A program made the position numbers and the translations under genes. From positions 186,001-250,000 of the forward strand of contig JADJXF010000012.1 in NCBI GenBank assembly GCA_016715995.1: a stretch of 64,000 nucleotides of DNA, read 5' to 3'. Positions 8,730-18,102 of this stretch are shown here, piece after piece. This stretch comes from Flavobacteriales bacterium (GTDB taxonomy: Bacteria; Bacteroidota; Bacteroidia; Flavobacteriales_F; PHOS-HE28). The number at the start of each line of letters is the position of its first letter. Within the stretch, counting starts at the first letter, position 1. Below the pieces are notes generated by a model, which had not been told where the DNA came from, ran no database searches, and was given only the letters and a program-made list of their open reading frames with translations.

Positions 8730-9848
8730 TCATCTTCTTGCCAGTCGAATGACTTCCGCGGCGATGGCCTGCGCTGCATCATGGGTTGCCAATCCTGCGA
8801 TGGCCAGTCGCAGCCGCTCGAGCGCTTGTTGATCGCGCAACAGCGTGATCACCTGCTCGCCGAGTTGCTCCACCGCGTCCGCATCGCGCAGCAGCACGGC
8901 AGCACCTCGGTCGGTGAGCGCGCGCGCGTTGTGTGTCTGATGATCCTCGGCAGCGGTCGGCAACGGGACAAGGATGACGGGCTTCTGCACGAGGCACAGC
9001 TCGCTCACGCTGATCGCGCCAGCGCGGGCAACCACCAGGTCCGCCGCGGCATAAGCCAGGTCCATGCGATCAACGAACTCATGCACCTTGCAATCGTCGT
9101 AGCCCAAGCGGGCGAGTGCCTCCTTCGCTTGCTTGAGGTAAGGCGTGCCCGTCTGCCAGATCACCTGCAAGCCCTCCCTCCTCCACAGCGGCAATGCGGC
9201 CTCCACACCGCGATTGATGCCGCGCGCGCCGAGGCTTCCACCTGTGATGAAGACCGTGGGCGCATCCTCACGAAGGCCGAAGTGCTCCAAGCCGCGCGGT
9301 CTCTTGCCCGTGAGCTTCACGGTATCGGAGCGCACGGGATTGCCGGTGAGCAGGATGCGTTCCTTCGGAAAGTATTTCTCCATGCCGGCATAGGCCACGC
9401 AGATGCGCTGCGCACGCTTCGCCAGGTGGATGTTGGTCTTGCCGGGGAAGCTGTTCTGCTCCTGGATCAGCGTGGGCACGCCCATGCGCTGCGCGGCCGC
9501 GAGCACCGGCCCGCTGGCATACCCGCCAACGCCAACAGCGACATGCGGCTTGAAGCCGCGCACCAGCGCGCGCGCCTTCAACATGCTGCGCACCAGACGC
9601 CAAGGCAGACCCAGATTGCGCACGATGCTGCCGCGCTGATATCCGCGAATGGGCAGTCCTTCGATCGCGAAGCCTGCGGCCGGCACCTTCTGCATCTCCA
9701 TCTTCCCCTCGGCTCCCACGAAGAGGAAACGCGTTTCCGGCTCACGTTCGCGCACCGCTTGGGCGATGGCGATCGCCGGGAAGATGTGACCGCCGGTGCC
9801 GCCACCGGAGATCATCACCCTAAGCGGATGACGTTCGGGGCTTGACAT
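8730..9848 (-). CDS. murG: Lipid II synthase MurG (UDP-GlcNAc transferase)
   Basis: MurG transfers GlcNAc from UDP-GlcNAc to lipid I at the inner face of the cytoplasmic membrane, forming lipid II. The 372-residue GT28-family protein has the glycine loop SGGGTGGHIFPAIA near the N terminus, the FITGGSLGARGIN motif, and the donor-binding region VVARAGAISVSELC through PLPTAAEDHQ. The 5' end overlaps ftsW by 29 bp. Confidence 0.97.
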   Translation of the reverse strand: MSSPERHPLRVMISGGGTGGHIFPAIAIAQAVREREPETRFLFVGAEGKMEMQKVPAAGFAIEGLPIRGYQRGSIVRNLGLPWRLVRSMLKARALVRGFKPHVAVGVGGYASGPVLAAAQRMGVPTLIQEQNSFPGKTNIHLAKRAQRICVAYAGMEKYFPKERILLTGNPVRSDTVKLTGKRPRGLEHFGLREDAPTVFITGGSLGARGINRGVEAALPLWRREGLQVIWQTGTPYLKQAKEALARLGYDDCKVHEFVDRMDLAYAAADLVVARAGAISVSELCLVQKPVILVPLPTAAEDHQTHNARALTDRGAAVLLRDADAVEQLGEQVITLLRDQQALERLRLAIAGLATHDAAQAIAAEVIRLARR

Positions 9849-10995
9849 CCTTCTTCGGGGTCTGCTGCTGCTCCAGTCCGCGGCTCACGCTCAGGATGAT
9901 GCCGATGGCCAGGCAGGTGAACCAGATGCTGGTGCCGCCCATGCTCACCAAGGGCAAGGGCTGTCCGGTCACGGGCACCAGGTTCACCGCCACCGCCATG
10001 TTGATCATGGCCTGCATGGTGAGCAGCAGTCCGAGGCCCAGCGCCACGAGCGCGCCGAAGGGCTTCTCGCTCCGCTTGGCCACCGTCACCGCGCGCTGCA
10101 GCAGAATCGTGTAGAGCAGCAGCAGGCCAAGCCCGCCAAGGATGCTGCCGTACTCCTCCACGATGAACGCATAGATCATGTCGCTGTAGGGGTGAGGCAG
10201 CCAGTTGCGCGAGGCGCCGCTGCCCGGACCATTGGGGAAGAAGCCACCGCTGGCGATGGCGATCTTGGCGTGCTCCACCTGGTAATTGGCGTCCGGGTCG
10301 GCCGCTCCGCTGGAGAAGGCCTTGAGGCGGGCCGCCCAAGTGGCCATGCGCGGCAGCAGGTCGGGGAAGAAATCGGCGATGAGCAGCAGCAGGGCGAACG
10401 CGGCCACCGCTGCACCAATGAGCAGGAGCAGGTGCTTGATAGGCACTTGCGCAACGAACATCAGGGAGACGCACACGAGGAAGAGGACGGCCGCCGTGCT
10501 GAAGTTGGCGGGCAGGATGAGACCGCAGATCACGCCTACCGGAAGCATCAGTTTCAGCGCCACATCACGCAGGGTCCACTCCTCCTCGTGATGCTTGCCC
10601 AGTACGCGGGCGAGGTAGGCCACCAGCACCACCTTCGCCAGATCGCTTGTCTGGAAGCTCTGGTTGATGATCGGGATGTTGATCCACCGGCTCGCGTCGT
10701 TGATGTTGGAGCCGAGCAGCAGCGTGAGCAGCAGCAGGCCGGCCGTGACCCAGAGGGCCAGCTGCGCGAGACGCGAGTACACCGTGTAGCGCAAATGGCT
10801 GGCGTAGTACATGATCAAACCGCCCGAGCCGAGCATCAGGGCGTGCTTGAACAGGAAGTGCATGGTGCCGCTGTCGCGTTTCACCGCCAATGAGCTGATG
10901 GAGCTGTACACAGCCAGCAGGCTGATGAGGCCAAGGAAGATGGCCGTCATCCAGATGGCGCGATCGCCTTTGAGTCGTTGGAGGACGGTAATCAT
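9820..10995 (-). CDS. ftsW: Peptidoglycan glycosyltransferase FtsW
   Basis: This polytopic SEDS-family protein (391 residues, about ten membrane spans) polymerises lipid II at the septum together with the FtsI transpeptidase. Family hallmarks include the juxtamembrane helix start, SRWINIPI for the large periplasmic loop, the QPLPLVSMGGTS motif near the C terminus and a charged tail. It sits between murG and the MurD half-paralogue, 36 bp after the latter. Confidence 0.95.
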   Translation of the reverse strand: MITVLQRLKGDRAIWMTAIFLGLISLLAVYSSISSLAVKRDSGTMHFLFKHALMLGSGGLIMYYASHLRYTVYSRLAQLALWVTAGLLLLTLLLGSNINDASRWINIPIINQSFQTSDLAKVVLVAYLARVLGKHHEEEWTLRDVALKLMLPVGVICGLILPANFSTAAVLFLVCVSLMFVAQVPIKHLLLLIGAAVAAFALLLLIADFFPDLLPRMATWAARLKAFSSGAADPDANYQVEHAKIAIASGGFFPNGPGSGASRNWLPHPYSDMIYAFIVEEYGSILGGLGLLLLYTILLQRAVTVAKRSEKPFGALVALGLGLLLTMQAMINMAVAVNLVPVTGQPLPLVSMGGTSIWFTCLAIGIILSVSRGLEQQQTPKKDVKPRTSSA

Positions 10996-11031
10996 GGATT
11001 CAGCGCGAAAGCATTTGGGATCTTCAGTCGG

Positions 11032-11529
11032 TCACAGGTCCTTCACGGCGCGCTTGAACTCCGCGCCGCGCTCCTCGTAGTTGGCGAATCCATGTCCGCT
11101 GGGGCAGGCCGGGCTGAAGAGCACCACTTCACCGGGTTGGGCCAGCTCGCGTGCCGTGAATACGGCGGTGCGCAGGTCGTCCGTGCGGTAGATGTGTTCG
11201 GGCAGGCCGTCCTCGCCGCCGTCCGCCATCGGACCGAAGAGCACCAGGGCGCTCACGCGATCGCGCAGCACCTTCTGCACACCGGCTTCGGCCATGTCGC
11301 CGCTCCATGTGCCCACGATCCACACGATCCGGCGGTCGATGGTGCCCAGCGATTCGAGCGTGGCATCGAGGAAGGTGGCCTTGCTGTCGTTCACGTAGAG
11401 CACATCATCCTTGGTGGCCACGGCCTCCAGGCGATGCGGCCCCCATGCGTTCAGCGCGACGAGGCGCGCCTCGATCAACTTGCCGCCGGCGATGCGCAGC
11501 GGGGCGTCAGGGTTCTTCTTGTTCTCCAT
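11032..11529 (-). CDS. Stand-alone MurD C-terminal (Mur ligase C) domain paralogue
   Basis: The 165-residue protein aligns by eye only with the last third of the adjacent MurD. Shared blocks are HRLEAVA, VNDSKAT (47-52), RIVWIVG, SPAC (139-142) and NYEERG (150-155). It has no Rossmann domain and no GSNGKTT ATP loop, so it cannot be a complete ligase. It has its own ATG 21 bp after the murD stop and no visible lesion. The conserved NDSKAT and NYEERG residues line the substrate/ATP-side cleft in MurD. It might modulate MurD, form a hetero-complex, or bind UDP-MurNAc peptides. A tandem partial duplication of murD is the likely origin. Confidence 0.8.
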   Translation of the reverse strand: MENKKNPDAPLRIAGGKLIEARLVALNAWGPHRLEAVATKDDVLYVNDSKATFLDATLESLGTIDRRIVWIVGTWSGDMAEAGVQKVLRDRVSALVLFGPMADGGEDGLPEHIYRTDDLRTAVFTARELAQPGEVVLFSPACPSGHGFANYEERGAEFKRAVKDL

Positions 11530-11550
11530 GGCGCAACAGGATTGGTTCGT

Positions 11551-12885
11551 TCAAAGCGCACGGACGGCGGCCTTGAAGAGGCGGCCGCGCTCCTCGTAGT
11601 TCTCGAACAGGTCGAAGCTCTTGCAAGCCGGGCTCAGCAGCACCACGTCGCCGTCCTCCGCCAACGCGTACGATGCCTTCACGGCATGGTCAGCTGTGGT
11701 CGTCTCCACCAGGTCCTTCACCACCGCACCGAAGGCCTCCTTGATGCGACTGTTGTCCTTGCCTAGGCACACGATCGCCTTCACCTTCTCCTTCACCAAC
11801 GGCAGCAGCTGGGCGTAATCGTTGCCGTGCTCCTCGCCCCCGACGATCCAGATCACACGCTTGCGCATGCTCTCCAAGGCGTACCATGCGCTGTTCACAT
11901 TGGTGGCCTTGCTGTCGTTGATGAACTCAACGCCATGCACGTTGGCCACGCGCTCCAAGCGGTGCTCCACGTTCTGGAAATCGCTCAGGCTCTCACGCAC
12001 CATGTCGTTGCGGATGTCGAGGACGCGCGCGGCGATGCCGGCGGCCATGCTGTTGTACACATTGTGCCGGCCCTGAAGCGCGAGATCGTGGATGCTCATG
12101 TCGAAGGTGGTTTGGTTGGTGGTTATGCGAATGGTGTCGTCCTGGAGCCAGGCGCCCTCGGGCAGGGCGCGCTCGATGCTGAAGGGCCAGCAGCGCGGCT
12201 TCACGGGATGGCCCGCAAGCCAGTCGGCTATCACCGGGTCATCTGCTCCGTGGATGAAATGGTCGGCGGCGGTCTGGTTCAGCGTGATGCGGAACTTGCT
12301 GGCCACGTAGTCCTCCATGCGGTGGCCGTAGCGCTCCAGATGGTCCGGCGTGATGTTGAGCAGCATGGCCACGTGCGGCCTGAAGTCGCGGATGCCATCG
12401 AGCTGGAAGCTGCTCAGCTCGAGCACGTACCAGGCATGGTCGCCGTCGGCCACCAGCGCGGCGAAGGAGTTGCCGACATTCCCGCCCAACGCGACGTCGA
12501 GCCCCGCACGCGAGAGGATGTGATGCGTCAGCATGGTGGTCGTCGTCTTGCCGTTGCTGCCGGTGATGGCCACGATGGCGCCGGTGCAGTAGCGGTACGC
12601 CAGCTCGATCTCGCTGATCACCGGGATGCCGCGATCGCGTGCTGCCTTCACCATTGCGGCGCTGTCGGGGATCCCTGGGCTCTTCACCACTTCATCGGCC
12701 TCCAGCACGCGCGCCGCGGTGTGCCCGCCCTCCTCGAACGCGATGCCCTCCTGCACGAGCGCGGCGCGGTAGTCGGGCTTGATGACGCCCGCGTCGCTCA
12801 CGAACACGTCGAGCCCGCGTTGCTGCGCCAGCCGGGCCGCGCCCACGCCGCTCTCCTGCGCGCCGAGTATGACCGTGCGCTTCAT
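11551..12885 (-). CDS. murD: UDP-N-acetylmuramoyl-L-alanine--D-glutamate ligase MurD
   Basis: MurD adds D-Glu to UDP-MurNAc-L-Ala using ATP. The start is the ATG at 12885 (MKRTVILGAQESGVG), which overlaps the mraY stop. The frame continues open upstream but that part is antisense noise in mraY. The ATP loop GSNGKTTT is at 109-116 and the C-terminal domain has NDSKATN and SPACKSFDLFENYEERG. The 444-residue length is normal. A second copy of its C-terminal domain follows immediately. Confidence 0.97.
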   Translation of the reverse strand: MKRTVILGAQESGVGAARLAQQRGLDVFVSDAGVIKPDYRAALVQEGIAFEEGGHTAARVLEADEVVKSPGIPDSAAMVKAARDRGIPVISEIELAYRYCTGAIVAITGSNGKTTTTMLTHHILSRAGLDVALGGNVGNSFAALVADGDHAWYVLELSSFQLDGIRDFRPHVAMLLNITPDHLERYGHRMEDYVASKFRITLNQTAADHFIHGADDPVIADWLAGHPVKPRCWPFSIERALPEGAWLQDDTIRITTNQTTFDMSIHDLALQGRHNVYNSMAAGIAARVLDIRNDMVRESLSDFQNVEHRLERVANVHGVEFINDSKATNVNSAWYALESMRKRVIWIVGGEEHGNDYAQLLPLVKEKVKAIVCLGKDNSRIKEAFGAVVKDLVETTTADHAVKASYALAEDGDVVLLSPACKSFDLFENYEERGRLFKAAVRAL

Positions 12886-14129
12886 CGGAGCTTGAGCGTT
12901 ACGATGGAGAGGACCGCGAGCATGATGCCCACGATCCAGAAACGGCTCACGATCTTGCTCTCGTGGATCCCCTTCTTCTGAAAGTGGTGGTGCAGGGGCG
13001 ACATCAGGAAGATCCTCCTCCCCTCGCCGTATTTGCGCTTGGTCCACTTGAACCATGAGACCTGCAGCACCACGCTCAGGTTCTCCACGAGGAAGATGCC
13101 GCAGAGCACGGGAATGAGCAGCTCCTTGCGCACCAGGATCGCGACCGTGGCGATGATGCCGCCCAGCGCCAGGCTCCCGGTATCGCCCATGAAGACCTGC
13201 GCCGGATACGCGTTGTACCAGAGGAAGCCGATGCACGCGCCCAGCAGCGCGCCGATGAACACCGACAGCTCGCCTGAGCCGGGGATGTACATGATGTCGA
13301 GGTACTGGGAGAAGATGATGTTGCCGCTCACGTAAGCGAGGATGCCCAGCCCGAGCACCATGATCGCGGAGGTGCCTGTCGCCAGCCCATCGAGGCCGTC
13401 GGTGATGTTGGCGCCGTTGCTGACGGCGGTGATGATGAAGATGACCACGAGGATGTACACCACCCAGGTATAGCGCCGCGCCTCGTTGCCGAAGGGCTTG
13501 AGCAGCGAGCTGTAGTTGAACTCGTTCCCCTTCACGAAGGGGATGGTGGTGTTGGGCGACTTGCGGTCGAGCATCCAGTGCACCGTGCCGTCCTCCTCGG
13601 TGATGGTGTGGAGCGAGGCGGGATCGAGCTGGTCCGCGAGCACCTCGGGGATCTCCACGCGCGTGCGGATCTCCGGATGGAAGTACACCGTGGCGCCGAT
13701 GATGATGCCGACGCTCACCTGGCCCACGACTTTGAACTTGCCAGCAAGGCCGCGCTTGTCCTTCCGGAAGACCTTGATGTAATCGTCCAGGAATCCGATG
13801 AGGCCGAGCCACACCGTGCTCACGAGCAGCAGAAGGATGTAGATGTTGTTCAGCTTCGCGAAGAGCAGTGTAGGGATGATGGTGGCCGAGAGGATGATGA
13901 GTCCGCCCATGGTCGGCGTACCCTGCTTGCTGAGCTGGCCTTCCAGGCCGAGGTCGCGCACGGTCTCGCCCACCTGCATGCGCCGCAACAGGCGGATGAT
14001 GCCGCCGCCGAACCAGAGCGAGATCAGCAGCGATACGAAGACCGCCATCGCCGCGCGGAAGGAGATGTAGCCGAACACGCCCGAGCCGGGCACGCTGTAA
14101 CCGATGCTATCGAAGAGGTGGTAGAGCAT
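12882..14129 (-). CDS. mraY: Phospho-N-acetylmuramoyl-pentapeptide-transferase MraY
   Basis: This integral membrane enzyme (415 residues, about ten spans) transfers phospho-MurNAc-pentapeptide to undecaprenyl phosphate, making lipid I. Diagnostic segments are KQGTPTMGGL, GFLDDYIKV with the catalytic Asp pair, NITDGLDGLATG and the C-terminal HHHFQKKG motif. It has an extended periplasmic insertion around residues 165-200, common in Bacteroidota. It begins directly at the murE stop. Confidence 0.97.
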   Translation of the reverse strand: MLYHLFDSIGYSVPGSGVFGYISFRAAMAVFVSLLISLWFGGGIIRLLRRMQVGETVRDLGLEGQLSKQGTPTMGGLIILSATIIPTLLFAKLNNIYILLLLVSTVWLGLIGFLDDYIKVFRKDKRGLAGKFKVVGQVSVGIIIGATVYFHPEIRTRVEIPEVLADQLDPASLHTITEEDGTVHWMLDRKSPNTTIPFVKGNEFNYSSLLKPFGNEARRYTWVVYILVVIFIITAVSNGANITDGLDGLATGTSAIMVLGLGILAYVSGNIIFSQYLDIMYIPGSGELSVFIGALLGACIGFLWYNAYPAQVFMGDTGSLALGGIIATVAILVRKELLIPVLCGIFLVENLSVVLQVSWFKWTKRKYGEGRRIFLMSPLHHHFQKKGIHESKIVSRFWIVGIMLAVLSIVTLKLR

Positions 14130-15593
14130 CTATCCGCGCTGCAGTTCCAGGGTTTCCTTCAACACGGCGGCGTCGTCGAAGGGGTGCTTCACGCCCTTGA
14201 TCTCCTGGTAGGCCTCGTGCCCTTTTCCTGCGAGGAGCACCACATCGCCGGGCTTGGCCAGTGCCACCGCTTGGCGGATGGCTTCGCGGCGATCGGCATT
14301 CACGAGCACCCGGCCTTGGTCGCCGACAGGAACACCGACGCGCATCTCATCGAGGATCACCATGGGATCCTCGCTGCGTGGATTGTCGCTCGTGAGCACA
14401 ACCATCGCGCTCAGCGCGGCGGCGATGCGGGCCATCTCCGGTCGCTTGGTCTTGTCACGGTCGCCGCCGCAGCCCACCACGGTAATCACCCGCTCATCCG
14501 TGGCACACACGGTATTGATGGTCTCCAGCACGTTCCGCAGCGCATCTGGCGTGTGCGCGTAGTCCACGATCCCTAGCGTGCCGGCCGGGCCGCGCACTAC
14601 TTGGAAGCGGCCGCGCGGTGGCTCCAAATCACTCAGGGCCGTGAGGATGTCGAGGGGCGCCTGGCCGAGCAGGAGCGCCGCGGTGTACACCGCGATCAGG
14701 TTGCTCGCGTTGAACTCTCCCACAAGCCGGGCGTAGAGATCGTGCCCATCGATGTTGAGGTGCAGGCCGGTGAGCTGGTTCTCGACGATGCGCGCATGAT
14801 GGTCGGCCATGCTGCGCACCGCGAAGGAGCGCTTGGTGGCGCGCGTGTTCTGCACCATCACCGCGCTGTTCGGGTCGTCGGCGTTCACGAGCGCGAATGC
14901 CGCGGAGGGCAGTTGGTCGAAGAAGCGCTTCTTGGCCTTGATGTATTCGGCGAACGTGCCGTGGTAATCGAGGTGGTCGTGCGTGATGTTGGTGAACACG
15001 CCGACGGCGAAGGCCAGACCCGTGACCCTATGCTGCACCACGCTGTGGCTGCTCACCTCCATGAAGCAGTGCGTGACGCCGGCCTCCACCATCTCGGCGA
15101 GCAGCTCGTTGAGGCGCACGGCGTCGGGCGTGGTGTGCGTGCTCGGGAGCGTCTTCTGCCCGATGCGTGTCTCCACCGTGCTGATGAGGCCGCACTTGTT
15201 CCCCAACGACCGGAAGAGCCGGAAGAGCAGCGTGGCGACGCTCGTCTTTCCGTTGGTGCCGGTAATCCCCACCAGCTTCAGTCGCTTGCTCGGATGGTCG
15301 TGGAAATTGGCGGCGAGCAGCGCGATCGCTTCAGCGGCATCGCGCACACGCACGTAGGTGATGCCCTTCTCAAACCGGTCCGGCATCGTCTCACAGACCA
15401 CCGCGCTGGCGCCATCGGCGATGGCCTGCGCGATGAAGTCGTGGCCATCGACCTTGGTGCCGCGCACGGCGACGAACACCGATAGCTGGGACACGTTGCG
15501 GCTGTCGAAGGCAACCTGCTCGATGGCGATGTTGGTGCTTCCCTCCACCTGCTCGATGGGCACGCCGTAGAGGATGTCCTTCAGCAGCTTCAT
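14130..15593 (-). CDS. murE: UDP-MurNAc-tripeptide ligase MurE (meso-DAP type)
   Basis: MurE adds the third amino acid to the stem peptide. The ATP loop is GITGTNGKTS. The substrate-selecting motif reads DNPRSEDP, and DNPR is characteristic of enzymes using meso-diaminopimelate, so this cell wall is probably DAP-type. At 487 residues it is of normal length. Its start overlaps the ftsI stop by four bases, and mraY follows with no gap. Confidence 0.96.
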   Translation of the reverse strand: MKLLKDILYGVPIEQVEGSTNIAIEQVAFDSRNVSQLSVFVAVRGTKVDGHDFIAQAIADGASAVVCETMPDRFEKGITYVRVRDAAEAIALLAANFHDHPSKRLKLVGITGTNGKTSVATLLFRLFRSLGNKCGLISTVETRIGQKTLPSTHTTPDAVRLNELLAEMVEAGVTHCFMEVSSHSVVQHRVTGLAFAVGVFTNITHDHLDYHGTFAEYIKAKKRFFDQLPSAAFALVNADDPNSAVMVQNTRATKRSFAVRSMADHHARIVENQLTGLHLNIDGHDLYARLVGEFNASNLIAVYTAALLLGQAPLDILTALSDLEPPRGRFQVVRGPAGTLGIVDYAHTPDALRNVLETINTVCATDERVITVVGCGGDRDKTKRPEMARIAAALSAMVVLTSDNPRSEDPMVILDEMRVGVPVGDQGRVLVNADRREAIRQAVALAKPGDVVLLAGKGHEAYQEIKGVKHPFDDAAVLKETLELQRG

Positions 15594-17695
15594 GCGAGCT
15601 CGATGAGGATGATGGCGCCACCGGCAGTGCGCGTGCCGGGTGCGATCGATTGGCGCTTCACCATGCCGCTGCCCTGCACATGCACGCGCAGCCCGCGGTT
15701 CTCCAGGATGTAGAGCGCATCACGCAGGCCCATGCCCAGCACGTTGGGCACCAGCCCGCTCTCATCACTGGCGATGGCACGCGGACGGGCCAGTACGGTG
15801 CTGTCGCCCGCCTCGGTGGAGACCCATTCACCCTCACCGTTGAAATTGAGTGGCACGCCAAGCCCGGCCATCGCTGTGCGCAGGTCGGCCGCATGGCCGC
15901 TCATGCTCACCGGCGTACGCGGTCCAGTGGCCTCCGCCAGCGGCCGGTCCTGCTGCATCTCCAGACGGTTGCTGTAGATCTTGTCGGCGATCTCCTGGAA
16001 GATGGGCCCCGCCACGATGTTGGCGTAGTAGCCGCTCATCGTGGGGCCGTTCACCAGCACGATGCAGCTGTACTTGGGCGCATCGGCGGGGAAGTAGCCG
16101 GCGAACGAGGCCTGGTAGCTGATGCCGTCCTGCTTGTAGCTGCCGTTGCGCGCGATCTGCGCGGTGCCCGTCTTGCCTGCGATGGGAAAGTGCGCGTTGC
16201 GCAGATTCATCGCCGTTCCGCTGTCCACCACGCCCTCCAGCAGCTTGCGCACCGTGGCCAGCGTACGGTCAGAGCAGATGCGTTCGTTGAGCGCGCGCGG
16301 TTCGAACTCCTCGATGGTGCGACCGTTCCGTGAGACGCGAGAGACGAGCTGAGGCTGCATCATGCGGCCGTTGTTGGCCACGGCGTTGTAGAAGGCGAGC
16401 ATCTGCAGCGGCGTGATCGTCACTTCGTAGCCGATGCTCATCCACGGCAGGGTGACGCCGCTCCAGCCCTGTTCGCCGGGGCTACGCAACGTCGGGATGG
16501 CCTCGCCGGGGATCATCACGCCGGTGGCTTCGTGCAGGTGCATGCGCTTCAGCGCCTCCACGAAGCGCTTCGGGTCCTTGCCGAAGGCCGTGGTGACGGC
16601 GAGGCTGATGCCGGTGTTCAGCGAGAGCTCGAAGGCACGCTGCACCGTGACCTTGCGGTGCTTGCCCGGATGCGAGTCCTTCATCTCCTGGCCGTGGTAC
16701 TTCACCACGCCCCACTTCGTGTCCACCGTGTCGGTGACGCTCACAAGGCCAGCATCGAGGGCGGCCATGAGCGCGGGCAGCTTGTAGGTGGAGCCGGGCT
16801 CGGTGGCCTCGCCCACGGCGTAGTTCATCGCCTCCACGTAAGTGCTGTCCGACCCACGCGTGAGGTTGCTCAGGGCCTTGATGCGACCCGTGGCCACCTC
16901 CATCACCACCACGCAGCCGTATTGCGCGCCGTGCTTGCGCAGCTGCCGCTCCAAGGCGGCATCGGCCACGTCCTGCAGGTTGATGTCGATGGTGGTGTGG
17001 ATGTCGGTGCCCGGCTCCGGATCCACGCCCTCGCCATCGATCGGCATCCATGTGCCGCCCACGAGCCTACGCTCCAAGCGGTGGCCGGTGCGACCATGCA
17101 GCCAGCGGTCGTAGCCGGCTTCCAATCCGATGGCGCTGCTATCACGCAGCACATAGCCCACGGTGCGCGCGGCGAGGCGGCCGAAGGGTCGCGCGCGCAC
17201 CAGCCGCTTCTCGGTGACGAGCCCGCTGCGGTAGCGTCCTTCGCGGTAAAGCGGGAAGCCGCGCAAGGCCTGCACCTGTGTGTGGCTAGCCCGACGCTTC
17301 ACTAGGTAATAGCGCTCCTTCCGCTTGCGCGCATCGGCGAGGTCGCGCTTGTACTCGGCCGGTGAGCGATCCTTGAAGAGGTCGGCCAGGTGCCATGCGA
17401 GCGAATCGATCGTCTCGCTGAAATGCTCGTCGGTGAGCGCATCGGGTACCATGTCCATGCGCACATCGTACTCGGGCACGCTCGTGGCGAGCAGTCGGCC
17501 GTCCTCGCTGAAGATGTGGCCGCGGTCGGGCTGCACGGTCCGCCACGCGGTGCTGACGTGCTCCGCTTTGGCCCGCCAGTGATCGCCTTCCATGAGCTGG
17601 ATGCGGAAGAGCTGCACCGCGATGGCGATGGCGAAAAGCACCATGCCCAGATGCACAACTCCCGCCCGGATCGCCAGCTGATTGCCCTTGCTCAT
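15590..17695 (-). CDS. ftsI: Septal transpeptidase FtsI/PBP3 with PASTA domain
   Basis: This 701-residue class B penicillin-binding protein has an N-terminal membrane anchor (about 11-30), a dimerisation domain, and a transpeptidase domain. The active-site serine is in STYK (SxxK), followed by SLN (SxN) and KTGTA (KTG). The last 65 residues form a PASTA domain (VPNVLGMGLRDALYIL). It cross-links septal peptidoglycan with FtsW. The start overlaps the ftsL stop (ATGA). Confidence 0.95.
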   Translation of the reverse strand: MSKGNQLAIRAGVVHLGMVLFAIAIAVQLFRIQLMEGDHWRAKAEHVSTAWRTVQPDRGHIFSEDGRLLATSVPEYDVRMDMVPDALTDEHFSETIDSLAWHLADLFKDRSPAEYKRDLADARKRKERYYLVKRRASHTQVQALRGFPLYREGRYRSGLVTEKRLVRARPFGRLAARTVGYVLRDSSAIGLEAGYDRWLHGRTGHRLERRLVGGTWMPIDGEGVDPEPGTDIHTTIDINLQDVADAALERQLRKHGAQYGCVVVMEVATGRIKALSNLTRGSDSTYVEAMNYAVGEATEPGSTYKLPALMAALDAGLVSVTDTVDTKWGVVKYHGQEMKDSHPGKHRKVTVQRAFELSLNTGISLAVTTAFGKDPKRFVEALKRMHLHEATGVMIPGEAIPTLRSPGEQGWSGVTLPWMSIGYEVTITPLQMLAFYNAVANNGRMMQPQLVSRVSRNGRTIEEFEPRALNERICSDRTLATVRKLLEGVVDSGTAMNLRNAHFPIAGKTGTAQIARNGSYKQDGISYQASFAGYFPADAPKYSCIVLVNGPTMSGYYANIVAGPIFQEIADKIYSNRLEMQQDRPLAEATGPRTPVSMSGHAADLRTAMAGLGVPLNFNGEGEWVSTEAGDSTVLARPRAIASDESGLVPNVLGMGLRDALYILENRGLRVHVQGSGMVKRQSIAPGTRTAGGAIILIELA

Positions 17696-18102
17696 TGCCT
17701 GCGCGTCGCTTCCAGTTCGTCCTTATCTACCGCGAGCTTCACCGGCGGCACACGACGGCTCTCATGGAGGCCCAATGCACCGATGCGTGCCGCCACCTGG
17801 CTCTGCTGCTCCTGCTTCTCCAACTCAGCGCGCACGGTGATGTACTCGGCGCGCTGCTCCTTCAGCGCCGCCCCGGTCCGTTCCAGTTGGCGCACCACGC
17901 GCTCGGTGTGGTAGCCATAGGCGATGTACACGAGCATGAGCGCTGCGCAGAAGAGGATGAAAGGCATGTTGCGCAGCACGTTCTCGCGCGTGAGGAAGGA
18001 GCCGTTGAGCACGTTGATGAAGCCGCGCGGCAGCCGGGCGGCCGTGGAGGCCTTGCGGCGCTCCGACTGCTTCTCCTGCTCTGGCTCGCGTAATCGGTTC
18101 AT
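17692..18102 (-). CDS. ftsL: FtsL-like small divisome protein
   Basis: The 136-residue protein has a basic, charged cytoplasmic N terminus, one membrane span (PFILFCAALMLVYIAYGY) and a periplasmic coiled coil (ERVVRQLERTGAALKEQRAE). Size, topology and position between rsmH and ftsI match FtsL of the FtsQLB complex, although sequence conservation in this family is weak. The start (ATG 18102) overlaps the rsmH stop by four bases. The same frame stays open upstream, but that is the frameshifted reading of rsmH, not an extension. Confidence 0.85.
   Translation of the reverse strand: MNRLREPEQEKQSERRKASTAARLPRGFINVLNGSFLTRENVLRNMPFILFCAALMLVYIAYGYHTERVVRQLERTGAALKEQRAEYITVRAELEKQEQQSQVAARIGALGLHESRRVPPVKLAVDKDELEATRRQ

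Noticed and set aside
12886..13812. N-terminal extension of MurD into mraY
   Set aside because: The added residues are an antisense-like, Arg/His/Pro-rich reading; the MKRTVILGAQ start overlapping the mraY stop is normal for MurD.
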